From Thiopseudomonas sp. (GTDB taxonomy: Bacteria; Pseudomonadota; Gammaproteobacteria; Pseudomonadales; Pseudomonadaceae), in NCBI GenBank assembly GCA_023228985.1, contig JALOAC010000013.1, positions 5,357-69,356 of the forward strand: a DNA stretch of 64,000 bases, in the 5' to 3' direction. The translations under genes and the position numbers were made by a program. Each line of letters opens with the position of its first letter. The first letter of the stretch is position 1. A model generated the notes under the pieces. The model saw only the letters and a list, made by a program, of their open reading frames with translations, ran no database searches and was not told where the DNA came from. Shown here piece by piece: positions 25,176 through 35,353 of the stretch.

Positions 25176-25970
25176 TTAGCGTAACAGCTGCGTCACCAGT
25201 ACCTTGTGCGGCCATAGCGCGGGCATGGCTTGCTGCATGGCTTCGATACTGCCGCTGGTATAAAACTGGTCAGCCTGTATATTGCTTTTTGCTAAAAGCT
25301 CGTGCGCTGTTAACTGCTGCTGTAGACGCCGCGCGACAGCAGCACCTGTATCAATAATCATAATCTCTGCAGGCAACAGAGTACGCAATAAGGGCTTGAT
25401 AAACGGATAATGCGTACAGCCCAAAATTAACGTATCGCACTGCGCTTGCAGCAGTGGCTCAACGTAATTGGCCAGCAATTCGCGCGTTAGCGAGCCGTTT
25501 AATTCGCCAGCCTCAATCAATTCAACCAACCCCGGGCACGGCTGGGTATGTACCTCTACCTGCGCTGAAAACTGATCTAACAAAGCTGCAAATTTTGCGC
25601 TACGAAGCGTGCCCGTGGTGGCTAACACCCCCACTTTTCCGGTTTTTGACACGCGTGCGGCTGGCTTCACCGCTGGCTCCATACCAACACAAACCAAATT
25701 TGGCCAACGTTCACGCAACACATGAATAGCCGCCGCTGTTGCAGTATTACAAGCCACCACCAGCGCTTTTACGCCTTGATCCAACAAAAACTCACTAATA
25801 ACTATGCTGCGCTCGATTATTTCTTCAGTGCTTTTATCGCCATAGGGAACATAAGCACTGTCTGCAACATAAATAAGTTGTTCCAGCGGCAGAACTTGGC
25901 GAATTTCCGCCAGCACCGACAGACCGCCTAGACCTGAATCAAATACACCAATGGGTGCTTGTGGATTCAT
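25176..25970 (-). CDS. murI: Glutamate racemase
   Basis: A 264-residue enzyme making D-glutamate for peptidoglycan. The two catalytic cysteines are visible in VVACNTATAAA and ILGCTHYPFI, and the N-terminal PIGVFDSGLGGLSV loop supplies the catalytic Asp/Ser region. The gene follows moeB with a 4-bp overlap and is the last of the hemA-prfA-prmC-moeB-murI run; pncC follows 25 bp later. Confidence 0.96.
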   Translation of the reverse strand: MNPQAPIGVFDSGLGGLSVLAEIRQVLPLEQLIYVADSAYVPYGDKSTEEIIERSIVISEFLLDQGVKALVVACNTATAAAIHVLRERWPNLVCVGMEPAVKPAARVSKTGKVGVLATTGTLRSAKFAALLDQFSAQVEVHTQPCPGLVELIEAGELNGSLTRELLANYVEPLLQAQCDTLILGCTHYPFIKPLLRTLLPAEIMIIDTGAAVARRLQQQLTAHELLAKSNIQADQFYTSGSIEAMQQAMPALWPHKVLVTQLLR

Positions 25971-26719
25971 TGCGGCTCACCGCACACAGAACAGCCAGGA
26001 TCGCGGCTTAACTTAAGCTCCCGAAACTGACTGCTGGCAATATCTACCAGCAACAACCGCCCCACCAAAGAGCGACCAAAACCAACCAATACTTTAATTG
26101 CTTCCGCAGCCTGCAGGCTGCCAATAACACCCACCAATGGCCCGAGCACGCCTGCCTCGTTACAGCCTAGAGCTTCATCTTCAGTCTCAGCAAACAAGCA
26201 GCGGTAACAAGGGCTGTCTGCCGAGCGCGGATCAAAAACCGTCAACTGTCCGGATAAACGAATCGCGGCGCCACTCACCCAAGGTACTTGTTGGGCAAAA
26301 CAGGCAGCATTGAGATCATCGCGAATACGGAAATTATCTGTGCAGTCCAAGACCACATGCATGCCCTGCACCAACTGCTCAAGATTCGCTGCTGTTAAAC
26401 GCTCACTGTGTGTATGTACTTGAATAAAAGGATTAAGCGCTTGTAGGCGCGCTTGGGCAGAAGCAACTTTTAATTGTCCTTCGCTGGCTGTGGTATGCAC
26501 TACTTGGCGCTGTAAATTCGTGCTGTCGACCACATCAAAATCAGCCAAATGCAACTCACCAATACCCGCCGCTGCCAGATACATAGCCACAGGCGAGCCA
26601 AGCCCACCCAGACCAACAATCAGCACCTTGCTGTGTTTAAGCTTAAGTTGTCCGGCAATATCGACATCTGCCAGCAAAATTTGTCGACTGTAACGCAGCA
26701 GTTCAGCATCGGTTAGCAT
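25967..26719 (-). CDS. moeB: Molybdopterin-synthase adenylyltransferase MoeB / HesA-ThiF family
   Basis: A 250-residue E1-like enzyme. The ATP-binding motif GLGGLGSPVAMYLAAAG is near residue 36, DFDVVDSTNLQRQ follows, and two Cys pairs (CYRC and CSVC) form the structural zinc site. MoeB adenylates the C-terminal glycine of MoaD in molybdopterin synthesis; ThiF-type activity on ThiS cannot be excluded. The genomic slot between prmC and murI is the usual Pseudomonas moeB position. It overlaps prmC by 7 bp. Confidence 0.88.
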   Translation of the reverse strand: MLTDAELLRYSRQILLADVDIAGQLKLKHSKVLIVGLGGLGSPVAMYLAAAGIGELHLADFDVVDSTNLQRQVVHTTASEGQLKVASAQARLQALNPFIQVHTHSERLTAANLEQLVQGMHVVLDCTDNFRIRDDLNAACFAQQVPWVSGAAIRLSGQLTVFDPRSADSPCYRCLFAETEDEALGCNEAGVLGPLVGVIGSLQAAEAIKVLVGFGRSLVGRLLLVDIASSQFRELKLSRDPGCSVCGEPQ

Positions 26720-27564
26720 GCAATCGCCTCACGTTTATTCCACTGCCCTAAGGTCACGCGTTCATGCCCTGACAAATCACACTCACTGCGCACGTTGATA
26801 AAACCCGCTTGCGCCAGCAATTCACGTACCGCAGTGCTTTGCTGATAGCCATGTTCAAACAGCAACCAGCCTTGTTCAGCTAGATGACGTCCAGCATGGC
26901 GCACTATATGGCGAATAGCATCTAAACCATCCGTGCCCGAAACCAAAGCACTGGAGGGTTCAAAGCGCACATCGCCTTGCTGCAAATGCGGGTCATCTAG
27001 GGAAATGTACGGTGGGTTGCTGATAATGAGCTCAAAATACTCATCGCTCAGCGCAGAAAACCAATCGCTCTGTAGGAATCGCACCTGTGGCTGCTGGCAG
27101 CTTAAACCATTGTGTTGCGCCAACTGCACTGCTTGCTCAACGCAATCCACTCCGGTTATCTGCCACTGCGGGCGCTCACTAGCCAACGCTAAAGCAATAG
27201 CACCAGTGCCTGTACCTAAATCCAAGACACGCACCGGCAGTTTTTCTTGCGCTAAAGACAGCGCGGTTTCCACCAACAATTCGGTTTCTGGGCGAGGAAT
27301 TAATGTATGCAGACTGACCTGTAAATCGAGCGTCCAGAAACCCTGCTGCCCAAGCAAATAGGCAACAGGCTCACCGGCATGGCGACGCGCTAACAGCTGT
27401 TCAAATTCGGCTTGCTGATCGCTAGCCAGCTCTTTACCGGGCCAAGTGTAGAGATAACTGCGCGGCTTTTTGAGTACATGCGCCAGTAGCAACTCCACAT
27501 CCAGTTTGGCGCTGGGAGAACTTAATTGCTGAGCGCGTTGCAGTAGGCACGCAATAGTGACCAT
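26713..27564 (-). CDS. prmC: Release-factor glutamine N5-methyltransferase PrmC
   Basis: A 283-residue SAM-dependent methyltransferase. It methylates the glutamine of the GGQ motif in peptide release factors. The SAM site VLDLGTGTGAIALALA and the catalytic NPPY motif (IISNPPYIS) are intact, and the N-terminal helical domain is full length. It lies 5 bp downstream of prfA, whose product is its substrate. Confidence 0.96.
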   Translation of the reverse strand: MVTIACLLQRAQQLSSPSAKLDVELLLAHVLKKPRSYLYTWPGKELASDQQAEFEQLLARRHAGEPVAYLLGQQGFWTLDLQVSLHTLIPRPETELLVETALSLAQEKLPVRVLDLGTGTGAIALALASERPQWQITGVDCVEQAVQLAQHNGLSCQQPQVRFLQSDWFSALSDEYFELIISNPPYISLDDPHLQQGDVRFEPSSALVSGTDGLDAIRHIVRHAGRHLAEQGWLLFEHGYQQSTAVRELLAQAGFINVRSECDLSGHERVTLGQWNKREAIAC

Positions 27565-27569
27565 AGTTT

Positions 27570-28652
27570 TTACTCATCCAGAGCAGCCAGCTGATCGGCC
27601 TGATACTCCATCAACAAGGGATCAATAATGTGTTCCAGCTCACCCTGAATAACACTTTCCAGCGAATAGAGCGTCAGATTAATACGGTGATCGGTCACGC
27701 GCCCCTGCGGATAGTTGTAGGTGCGGATACGTTCAGAACGATCACCACTACCCACTAACGAACGTCGGGCATCGGTCATTTCTTTTTGCGCAGCTGAGGT
27801 TTGCTGATCTTGTAAGCGCGCTGCTAACCAACCCATAGCGCGGGCACGGTTTTTGTGCTGCGAACGCTCTTCTTGGCATTCCACTACAAATCCCGTTGGA
27901 ATATGCGTAATACGCACGGCAGAATCCGTTTTGTTCACGTGCTGCCCACCCGCGCCCGAGGCACGATAGGTATCCACGCGTAAATCTGCAGGGTTAATTT
28001 CAATCGCTGCTTGTTCATCCGGCTCGGCTAACACAGCCACGGTACAGGCTGATGTATGTACGCGTCCCTGGGATTCTGTTTCTGGCACACGCTGTACACG
28101 GTGTGCGCCGGACTCAAATTTTAAACGACCGTAAACATTGTCACCCTCAACCCGAGCAATAACTTCCTTAAAACCGCCGTGCTCGCCCTCATGCTCGGAT
28201 AACACTTCCACGCGCCAGCCTTGGCGCTCCGCATAACGGCAGTACATACGAAACAAGTCGCCCGAAAAAATAGCCGCCTCATCACCGCCCGTTCCGGCAC
28301 GTACCTCTAGAAATACGTTACGACTGTCGTTAGGGTCTTTAGGTAACAGCAATACTTGCAGGTCATCTTCCAGCTTTTCGATGGCAGTTTTGCACTCAGC
28401 AACTTCTTCAACAGCCATTTCCCGCACATCAGGATCGCTGTCTTTAAGCAGCGTTTGTGCTTCAGCCAGATCGCTTTTTAGTTTATTCCAGCTTTGATAG
28501 GCCTGCACCACAGGTTCCACTTCGGCATATTCTTTGGAATACGCGCGGAACTGATTTTGGTCGCTAATCACCTGCGCATCGCCTAGCAATGCGGTGAGTT
28601 CTTCGTAACGGTCAACTAAGGCATCTAAACGATTTAATAAGGAGGCTTTCAT
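27570..28652 (-). CDS. prfA: Peptide chain release factor 1
   Basis: A 360-residue class I release factor, exact family length. The GGQ peptidyl-hydrolysis motif is in RASGAGGQHVNKTDSAV, and the UAA/UAG-reading loop has the PxT form (near ...HIPTGFVV is the following segment). It terminates translation at UAA and UAG. Its start overlaps the hemA stop by one base, giving a hemA-prfA-prmC operon. Confidence 0.97.
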   Translation of the reverse strand: MKASLLNRLDALVDRYEELTALLGDAQVISDQNQFRAYSKEYAEVEPVVQAYQSWNKLKSDLAEAQTLLKDSDPDVREMAVEEVAECKTAIEKLEDDLQVLLLPKDPNDSRNVFLEVRAGTGGDEAAIFSGDLFRMYCRYAERQGWRVEVLSEHEGEHGGFKEVIARVEGDNVYGRLKFESGAHRVQRVPETESQGRVHTSACTVAVLAEPDEQAAIEINPADLRVDTYRASGAGGQHVNKTDSAVRITHIPTGFVVECQEERSQHKNRARAMGWLAARLQDQQTSAAQKEMTDARRSLVGSGDRSERIRTYNYPQGRVTDHRINLTLYSLESVIQGELEHIIDPLLMEYQADQLAALDE

Positions 28653-29917
28653 TAATTAGTTTCACCTGAATTTAAGCCAAATAATTCTTGCGCCACAGCG
28701 AGGGCTTCATGACGGCCATCCGCAGATAAACGCTTTAACTGCACACTTGGCGTATGCAGTAATTTGTTAGTTAATCCCCGCGCCAACTGGGTCAACGCAT
28801 CTTCGGCATTCGTGCCATTGGCAAGTGAGCGCAGGGCTTTTTGTAATTCTTCATCGCGTAATTGCTCGCCCTGCTGACGGTATGAACGCAACACATCAAC
28901 GGCTTCCAGCTCACGCAAACGCTGCATAAAGTCTGAAGTACCCTGCACCACCAAATCTTCGGCTGCTTTGGCTGCACCTTGACGGCTTTTCAGGTTTTCA
29001 GAGACCACTTCATGCAAGTCATCTACCGTGTACAGATAGACATCATCCAACTCGCCTACTTGCGATTCAATATCGCGCGGTACGGCGATATCCACCATAA
29101 ATATAGGTTTGTGTTTGCGCAGCTTTAACGCACGCTCAACCGCGCCCTTGCCTAAAATGGGCAATTGACTCGCCGTAGAGCTAATCACAATATCGCTATG
29201 AATCAAGGCATCAGGGATTTCTGACAGCAACACCGCCTTGGCACCGAACTCTTCGGTCAACAGCGCGGCACGCTCCAGCGTACGGTTAGCCACCACTATA
29301 TTTTTCAAACCCTGCTCATGCAGGTGTCGCGCCACCAGCGTAATGGTCTCGCCCGCACCAATAAGCAGCGCTTGGCTTTGGCTTAAATCACTAAATATCT
29401 GTTTAGCTAAACTCACCGCAGCAAAGGCTACAGAGACGGGGTTTTCACCAATTGCTGTGTCTGTGCGCACCGTTTTAGCGGTACTGAAAGTAGCTTGGAA
29501 TAAACGTCCCAACAAAGGGCCTAAGGTGCCGGCTTCACGCGCCACCGCATAGGAGGACTTTATTTGCCCCAGAATTTGCGGTTCACCCAACACCAGCGAA
29601 TCCAGACCACAGGCAACGCGCATCATATGCCGCACGGCCTGATCATGCGTATGGGTATACGCACAACTGTGTAAATCTTCTGCCTGCAAACCATGGTAGT
29701 TAGCCAGCCACTCAATCACCGCGCGTTCTTGGCTGGGCTCCATTTCAAGATAGAGCTCACTGCGGTTACAGGTTGATAGAATGGCAGCCTCGCGTGCGCC
29801 TGCCTCACGGCACAATTCGCGTAAAGCATCAGTTAAACGATCTGGACTAAAAGCAACACGCTCACGCACTGCTACTGAGGCCGTTTTATGGTTGATTCCT
29901 AAAGCAATAAAAGCCAT
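28652..29917 (-). CDS. hemA: Glutamyl-tRNA reductase
   Basis: A 421-residue enzyme, first step of the C5 haem pathway: it reduces glutamyl-tRNA to glutamate-1-semialdehyde. The catalytic cysteine lies in AILSTCNRSELYLE, the NADPH-binding segment is ALLIGAGETITLVARHL, and a C-terminal dimerisation helix region is complete. It is the first gene of the leftward block, with a 194-bp upstream gap that should hold the promoter. No regulator site was recognised. Confidence 0.97.
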   Translation of the reverse strand: MAFIALGINHKTASVAVRERVAFSPDRLTDALRELCREAGAREAAILSTCNRSELYLEMEPSQERAVIEWLANYHGLQAEDLHSCAYTHTHDQAVRHMMRVACGLDSLVLGEPQILGQIKSSYAVAREAGTLGPLLGRLFQATFSTAKTVRTDTAIGENPVSVAFAAVSLAKQIFSDLSQSQALLIGAGETITLVARHLHEQGLKNIVVANRTLERAALLTEEFGAKAVLLSEIPDALIHSDIVISSTASQLPILGKGAVERALKLRKHKPIFMVDIAVPRDIESQVGELDDVYLYTVDDLHEVVSENLKSRQGAAKAAEDLVVQGTSDFMQRLRELEAVDVLRSYRQQGEQLRDEELQKALRSLANGTNAEDALTQLARGLTNKLLHTPSVQLKRLSADGRHEALAVAQELFGLNSGETN

Positions 29918-30111
29918 GCACCGTCGCTAAAAGTCAGTAAAGCGGCTAATTCTCCTATTTACAGACTTTTAGAACAACCTCCCCCGAAGAAAATATTTGA
30001 ACTTAGGCAGATAAAGTGGCTAATTCTAACATACAGAGCCATCAAAGTGCTTTTGTCTATAATCAGGTTGGTCTGATAAAGCGTTAATCGTGCTTGTTTA
30101 GCGCGCAAAGC

Positions 30112-31431
30112 TCAGGGCAAACGCAAACACAGAGTGACGCGCAACCCACCAAAAGGGCTTTCATCCAACGTTAGCGTGCCGGCTAGCGCATCAACAATAT
30201 CACGCACAATTCCCAAGCCAAGCCCATGCCCCTGTACCTGCTCATCTAAACGCGTCCCGCGTTGCTGCACCTGTTCTCGCCGTTGCGGCTCGATGCCGGG
30301 GCCATCATCATCCACGTGAATAATAATGTGCGGTCCTTGTTGGGTAATCTGCAACTGCACTTTACTGCGCGCCCATTTGCCGGCGTTATCCAGCACATTA
30401 CCTAGCATTTCCAGCATATCATCCCGCTCCCAGGGCAGCCTGAGCTGAGCCGGAGCTTGCCAAGAAAACTGCAGTCGTTCGCCATGAATCATATTCATTA
30501 GTTGGATAAGACTGGGCAACTCCTGCCCACAGTCGAAATAAGCACCGGGCAAAGCCTCACCTGACAAGCGTGCGCGCGCCATTTCACGGCTAATACGCTG
30601 CTCAATTTGTTGCAAATGCTCGGTCAAGCTAGCTAATAACTCCGGATATGCCTGTAACTCAGGTCGAGCTAACAGGCTGGTCAGCACTGCCAAAGGCGTT
30701 TTCAATGCATGCCCCAAATTGCCCACTGCATTGCGTGAGCGCTTCAGCCTTTCTTCGGTATGCACTAATAGACGATTAACTTGCTCAACCAATGGCTGCA
30801 TTTCTTCTGGTACCTGCTGTTCAAGTCGCGCGCGCTGACCTGATTGCAACTGCAGCAATTGTTGACGCGCATTTTCCAGCGGCTTAAGCGCTTTTCTAAC
30901 TAGCCAACGCTGCCCCAACAACACCATCAGCAGCACCACAAAACCCAATGCGACCCCCATCAATTGCGCCCGACGAAAGCTGGCTAAAATCGGGCTGTAA
31001 TCCTGCGCAACCGTGACTCTAATTTTGCTATCGGCGTAGCGATACTCACCTGTATACAGTAAAAGCTGCTGCCCCAATGGGCCGGGTATAAGCCCTTGGG
31101 CAAATGACTCCTGCGGCAAAGGTAATAACTGAAAATCCCATAACGAGCGCGAGCGCCAGCGTGTGCCTTCGAGTTCGATAACAAAATAATGTCCCGAAAA
31201 AGGCTGTAAAAAAACCGCATCATGATGCCGTTCATTGACTATTAATTGATCGTCCTCATCTCTGATAAGTGAGGCCAGCAGGTTTCGCGACTGCACCTGT
31301 AGCCGTTGCTGGCTGTAATTACGCACGCCATGCTCAAGCAACCAAAAGCTTGTCTGCACCACCAGCAACCCCGCTAGCAACAAAATAGCGGTCAAACCTA
31401 GCGTCAACTGGCGGCTGATTGAACGCCTCAT
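30112..31431 (-). CDS. Two-component sensor histidine kinase (PhoQ-like)
   Basis: A 439-residue inner-membrane kinase. Membrane segments at about residues 10-32 and 155-178 flank a periplasmic sensor of about 120 residues. The H-box is NLGHALKTPLAVLTSLL, and the ATPase domain has VLDNAGKWA, DDDGPGI and GHGLGLGIVRDIVDAL. The domain pattern recalls PhoQ-family kinases. It overlaps its regulator gene by 4 bp. The downstream PepSY-protein partner suggests envelope or metal sensing, but the ligand is not readable from sequence. Confidence 0.82.
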   Translation of the reverse strand: MRRSISRQLTLGLTAILLLAGLLVVQTSFWLLEHGVRNYSQQRLQVQSRNLLASLIRDEDDQLIVNERHHDAVFLQPFSGHYFVIELEGTRWRSRSLWDFQLLPLPQESFAQGLIPGPLGQQLLLYTGEYRYADSKIRVTVAQDYSPILASFRRAQLMGVALGFVVLLMVLLGQRWLVRKALKPLENARQQLLQLQSGQRARLEQQVPEEMQPLVEQVNRLLVHTEERLKRSRNAVGNLGHALKTPLAVLTSLLARPELQAYPELLASLTEHLQQIEQRISREMARARLSGEALPGAYFDCGQELPSLIQLMNMIHGERLQFSWQAPAQLRLPWERDDMLEMLGNVLDNAGKWARSKVQLQITQQGPHIIIHVDDDGPGIEPQRREQVQQRGTRLDEQVQGHGLGLGIVRDIVDALAGTLTLDESPFGGLRVTLCLRLP

Positions 31432-32096
31432 TCAGGGGCTCCCGTAAAGAGATAGCCCTGCCCACGGCGCGTTTCAATACAGCTTTTTCCCAGTTTGCGC
31501 CGTAGATGACTGACATGCACCTCCAACACATTGGAATCCGGCTCCAATTCACCGGCATAAAGATGCTCTTCTAAATGCCCTTTCGACAGCAACTTGCCGG
31601 CATGCAACATAAAATAACGCAGCAAACTAAACTCAGCTGCCGTAAGGATTATTTCCTTTCCTTGCTGCACTGCTACTTGACGCTCCTCATCAAGCTGCAA
31701 ATCTGCCACTTGGATTTTAGTCTGGTTGGAAAAACCATGGCTGCGTCGCAACAAGGCTTGAACACGTAAAAACAGTTCTTCCTGATGGAAAGGCTTGGTT
31801 AAATAATCATCGGCTCCCGCCTTTAAGCCATCCACGCGCTCACTCCATGAGCTACGCGCCGTTAGAATTAATACCGGCGTAGTAATCTGATTAGCCCGCC
31901 ATTCTTGCAACACTTCCATGCCTGATTTACCCGGCAAGCCCAAATCCAAGATAATCAAATCATAAGGCTCAACCGCTCCTTGCACCGCTGCATCACGCCC
32001 ATCAACCAACCAGTCTACTGCGTAGCCCAGCTGCTTAAGCCCGGCACACAAATCATCCGCCAGAGCCACATTATCTTCCACCAAGAGCAAGCGCAT
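31428..32096 (-). CDS. OmpR/PhoP-family response regulator
   Basis: A 222-residue regulator. The receiver has the phospho-acceptor Asp in DLIILDLGLPGKSG and Lys in YLTKPFHQEEL. The winged-helix domain ends LEVHVSHLRRKLGKSCIETR followed by RGQGYLF, as in PhoP. It acts with the sensor kinase encoded next and overlaps the PepSY gene stop by one base (TAATG). Target genes are unknown; the divergent ydbH operon across 238 bp is a candidate. Confidence 0.87.
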   Translation of the reverse strand: MRLLLVEDNVALADDLCAGLKQLGYAVDWLVDGRDAAVQGAVEPYDLIILDLGLPGKSGMEVLQEWRANQITTPVLILTARSSWSERVDGLKAGADDYLTKPFHQEELFLRVQALLRRSHGFSNQTKIQVADLQLDEERQVAVQQGKEIILTAAEFSLLRYFMLHAGKLLSKGHLEEHLYAGELEPDSNVLEVHVSHLRRKLGKSCIETRRGQGYLFTGAPE

Positions 32097-32407
32097 TAAT
32101 CATCCTCTTCATCTTTCAACAACTCGCCACTCTGCGCATCATATCTAAGCTTGCGCACCTCTTTAGCTGGAGTTAACAACTCTACTTTATAAACAAAACG
32201 ACCGTGCTTTTGTTTGAGTTTAACTTCGAGTAAATGCGACTGCGGATAGCGTTTATCAGCATCATTAAGCAGCGTTTGAAAGCTTAAAATTTGCCCTGAC
32301 TGACTCAGCCTTAACGCCTCATCATGATCCAGCTTGGAAGATGCACTCGCCGTAACCAGCCACATACTTAAAAGCAGGGTTAGCAGATTTATACTGTATT
32401 TAATCAT
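32096..32407 (-). CDS. PepSY-domain periplasmic protein
   Basis: A 103-residue exported protein. I use the ATG at 32407 (MIKYSINLLTLLLSMWLVTA), which gives a clean signal peptide ending at ASA-SS; the longer frame starts upstream without one. The mature part is a single PepSY unit: LDHDEALRLSQSGQI at the start and VYKVELLTPAKEVRKLRYDA followed by an acidic tail (GELLKDEEDD). PepSY proteins often accompany PhoPQ-like systems and may modulate the sensor. First gene of the three-gene leftward operon. Confidence 0.8.
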   Translation of the reverse strand: MIKYSINLLTLLLSMWLVTASASSKLDHDEALRLSQSGQILSFQTLLNDADKRYPQSHLLEVKLKQKHGRFVYKVELLTPAKEVRKLRYDAQSGELLKDEEDD

Positions 32408-32645
32408 CAGGCTCTCGTTCTCATCCAATCTTTTGCACACCACTATGTGCTGGGGAATTTAACAGTTTAGGCTTAAGCCAAGCTGAAGCAACCTCGTATT
32501 GGCGCTAAACTTTTAGGCGCTAGCGACATCACAAAGCTGTCGATTGAAGCGGTATAGCCCAAAAATTACGCTGCCACAGAAGTTATCCCGGGGTTCCTCG
32601 ACTAAATCCCTTATACTCTAGGCACACTCACTCAGGCATTTGAGT

Positions 32646-35339
32646 ATGTTATTTTTTTCTGCACTTAAAAAATACACCCACCACGTCCGCTGGGCAAAAT
32701 GGTTGCTTGGCGGCGTGCTGGCGTTTGTTTTAATTATTTGTCTTGCCATCTTCACCCTGCCCTACAGCCTGCCATATCTGCTGGCCAAACAAGATATCCA
32801 GCTGCACTTTGAGCAACCTCGCTGGCAGCTTAATGGCTTTAGTGCCGCACGTACCGTTGCGTACTACCAAGAGCAGCATATTGAAATCGAGCAACTGCAA
32901 CTTAGCTGGAATTGGCTCACACCCAGCCTTGAGCTGGTTAGCGCAGACAAGCTCAGCGGCTTAATTAACCCAGACAGCTTTAGCGAACAGGACAGTCCGC
33001 AACCCGACAACACCCCCGAGCTAACCCCTTACCTAAGCCTGCTGCCTAAAAATCTACATATTGAACACATCGACCTCAGCATCAGCAATTTTGGCGTGCT
33101 AACCGGTCAACTCAACCTAACCGCCAACCACAGCCAAAAACTGTGGCAACCTGACCAACTCGACGCCAATCTCAGTATCGAGCAGCTGCAAGGTGACTGG
33201 CTTGAGAGTATCGACCCTCTCTATCAGCCTGAACGCATCACGTTGCGCACCCAAAGCTTGGCAAACAGCAACGAAAACAGCGCTATCCAAGTACTCGCGG
33301 TTGAGCTGCACAGTGAAGGCACAGCACAGGCGCGTTTGAATGGCACACTGACACTCGACACCAGTGGCGAGCAATGGCGTGGGCAACTGGAACAGGGGGA
33401 GCTGCAGCTCAGCCTACCTAATTGGCACTTCAATGAATTCCAAGCGCAACACATCACAGCGCGTATCGAACAAGCCAGCCTAGTCGCGCAGCAAGATACT
33501 CTTGCCCAACTGCAACTGCATGTCCCCATCCAAGCCAGCATCAAACAGCTACAACACCCTGAGTTACACCCACAGGACTGGCAACTAGAAGGGCTCATCA
33601 GCGGCACCCTGGACGAACTAAGCGCGCACATGCAATTAAACGGCAGTCATGGGATTAAGTTCACCAGCCAAACCACCTGGCACCAGCAACAACTAAACGC
33701 CAGTCTTGAGCTAGCCAGTCTTAATTTGCAGCGCAACAATCCACTGGCGAAAACTCTGACCGCATGGCCCAAAAACTACCAAATCAGTCAAGGTCGCTAC
33801 CACACTAAACTGGATTTTCACTACGCCAATCAACGCGCAACAGGCCAGCTTTTAGCCAGCGCCGACAATATCTCTGCCGCTTATGCGGGTCATAAAATCA
33901 AAGGACTGACCCTAAAACTCAGCGCTGAAAGCTCACTTGAGCACGCAGCAGATTGGGCTAGCTGGAACGCCACGCTCAACAATACTGGGCTCAGTTTTGT
34001 CATGGACAGCTACCAACATGACAGCACGCTGCTGGAACAGCTTGCTGGCGGACTGATTCTGCAAGCAGAGGTAAATGAGAAAGATATGCACCTGTGGCTA
34101 CGGCAGCCAGCGACCATCACCAGCCAAAAAAACCGACTCATCAATGATTTAAGCAGCAAAAGCTTTAGCACCAAACTGCAACGCTTCGACATACAGGGCG
34201 CGCATAGCACGCTGTCGCAATTAACGCTAAACGCCCGTTTGGATGCAGAACTAAACAGCCTAAAAAGCAATGCATTAAAACCGCAGAACTGGATGCTCGA
34301 CGCCAACCTAACCGGCACCTTAGAGCAGTTTAAAGCGAACGCACAGCTGCACTCTGAGCATGGTTTTAAGCTGGATAATCAGCTGCAAGGCAACCTCGAC
34401 AAATTTAACCTGCACAGCCAGCTACAAGAAATTAACTTTACCCAGCACAATCCCATCCAAAAAACCTTGCGCGACTGGCCAGAGCTACTCGACCTGCATC
34501 GTGGAACCGCCAGCTACCAGCTAAAACTTAACTACCGCAACAACGCACCCTTAACCGCCACCTTTACCAGCACTGCCAGCAAACTAAATGGCATCTATAA
34601 CAGCAGCGAGTTAACTGATGTAAACATTGAACTCACCGCCAAGCTAAACGGCGATAAGTTAACAGCGCAGCTACCCGTGTTTTCGGTCAAGCAAATCAAC
34701 CCCGGTGTCCCGCTAAGCAATATCAACATTAATAGCGCCAGTTTTAATGCCAACATCAACGACCTAGCCAGCGGCACACTTGCTTGGCAGAGTATTTTCG
34801 CGCAACTGCTCAATGGCAATTTATACGTTGGCCAACACAGCATTCAGCTCAACCAAGACAGCCCGGTACTGATCGACATCCAAGGCTTAGAACTCCAGCA
34901 GCTTATGAAGGTCTATCCCACTGACGGATTGGCGGGTAACGGTACCATCGATGGGCAAATCCCACTTATTGTAAACCTTGATGGCGTGCGTATTGATAAA
35001 GGCAAGCTAGAAGCGCGCAACCCAGGCACACTCAGGTTTCGCTCAGCAGAATTACAGTCGATGACAAAGAACAATCCCGCCTTAGGGCTGCTGAATCAGG
35101 CGCTGGATGACTTCCATTTTCAGGTTTTAAAAAGCGATCTAAACTTTGATAAAGATGGTAAGCTAATTTTGCATATACGCCTTGAAGGCAGTAATCCACA
35201 GTTTGAAAACGGTCGTCCCATCCACTTTAACTTCAATTTGGAGCAAAATCTGTACGCACTTTTAGCCAGCATCCAGCTAAACAACCATGTCAGCGATTTA
35301 ATCATTAAACGTATTCGCCAGCGTGCAGAAAAACAGTAA
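32646..35339 (+). CDS. ydbH: YdbH-family intermembrane lipid transport protein (AsmA-like)
   Basis: An 897-residue protein with one N-terminal membrane anchor (about residues 18-40) and a very long repetitive beta-strand-rich periplasmic region, ending in the YdbH C-terminal domain (from GLAGNGTIDGQIPLIVNLDG to FNLEQNLYALLASIQ). In E. coli YdbH partners the lipoprotein YnbE to bridge inner and outer membranes and maintain lipid homeostasis. The next two genes encode YnbE- and YdbL-like proteins, supporting the assignment. The ATG at 32646 is preferred to an in-frame TTG two codons earlier. Confidence 0.88.
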   Translation: MLFFSALKKYTHHVRWAKWLLGGVLAFVLIICLAIFTLPYSLPYLLAKQDIQLHFEQPRWQLNGFSAARTVAYYQEQHIEIEQLQLSWNWLTPSLELVSADKLSGLINPDSFSEQDSPQPDNTPELTPYLSLLPKNLHIEHIDLSISNFGVLTGQLNLTANHSQKLWQPDQLDANLSIEQLQGDWLESIDPLYQPERITLRTQSLANSNENSAIQVLAVELHSEGTAQARLNGTLTLDTSGEQWRGQLEQGELQLSLPNWHFNEFQAQHITARIEQASLVAQQDTLAQLQLHVPIQASIKQLQHPELHPQDWQLEGLISGTLDELSAHMQLNGSHGIKFTSQTTWHQQQLNASLELASLNLQRNNPLAKTLTAWPKNYQISQGRYHTKLDFHYANQRATGQLLASADNISAAYAGHKIKGLTLKLSAESSLEHAADWASWNATLNNTGLSFVMDSYQHDSTLLEQLAGGLILQAEVNEKDMHLWLRQPATITSQKNRLINDLSSKSFSTKLQRFDIQGAHSTLSQLTLNARLDAELNSLKSNALKPQNWMLDANLTGTLEQFKANAQLHSEHGFKLDNQLQGNLDKFNLHSQLQEINFTQHNPIQKTLRDWPELLDLHRGTASYQLKLNYRNNAPLTATFTSTASKLNGIYNSSELTDVNIELTAKLNGDKLTAQLPVFSVKQINPGVPLSNININSASFNANINDLASGTLAWQSIFAQLLNGNLYVGQHSIQLNQDSPVLIDIQGLELQQLMKVYPTDGLAGNGTIDGQIPLIVNLDGVRIDKGKLEARNPGTLRFRSAELQSMTKNNPALGLLNQALDDFHFQVLKSDLNFDKDGKLILHIRLEGSNPQFENGRPIHFNFNLEQNLYALLASIQLNNHVSDLIIKRIRQRAEKQ

Positions 35340-35353
35340 CTTAGGTATTAATA

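Noticed and set aside
30112..32407. Firm assignment of the two-component pair as PhoP/PhoQ
   Set aside because: The receiver, winged helix and neighbour PepSY fit that class, but the sensor's ligand region cannot be matched by eye, so only a PhoPQ-like label is given.
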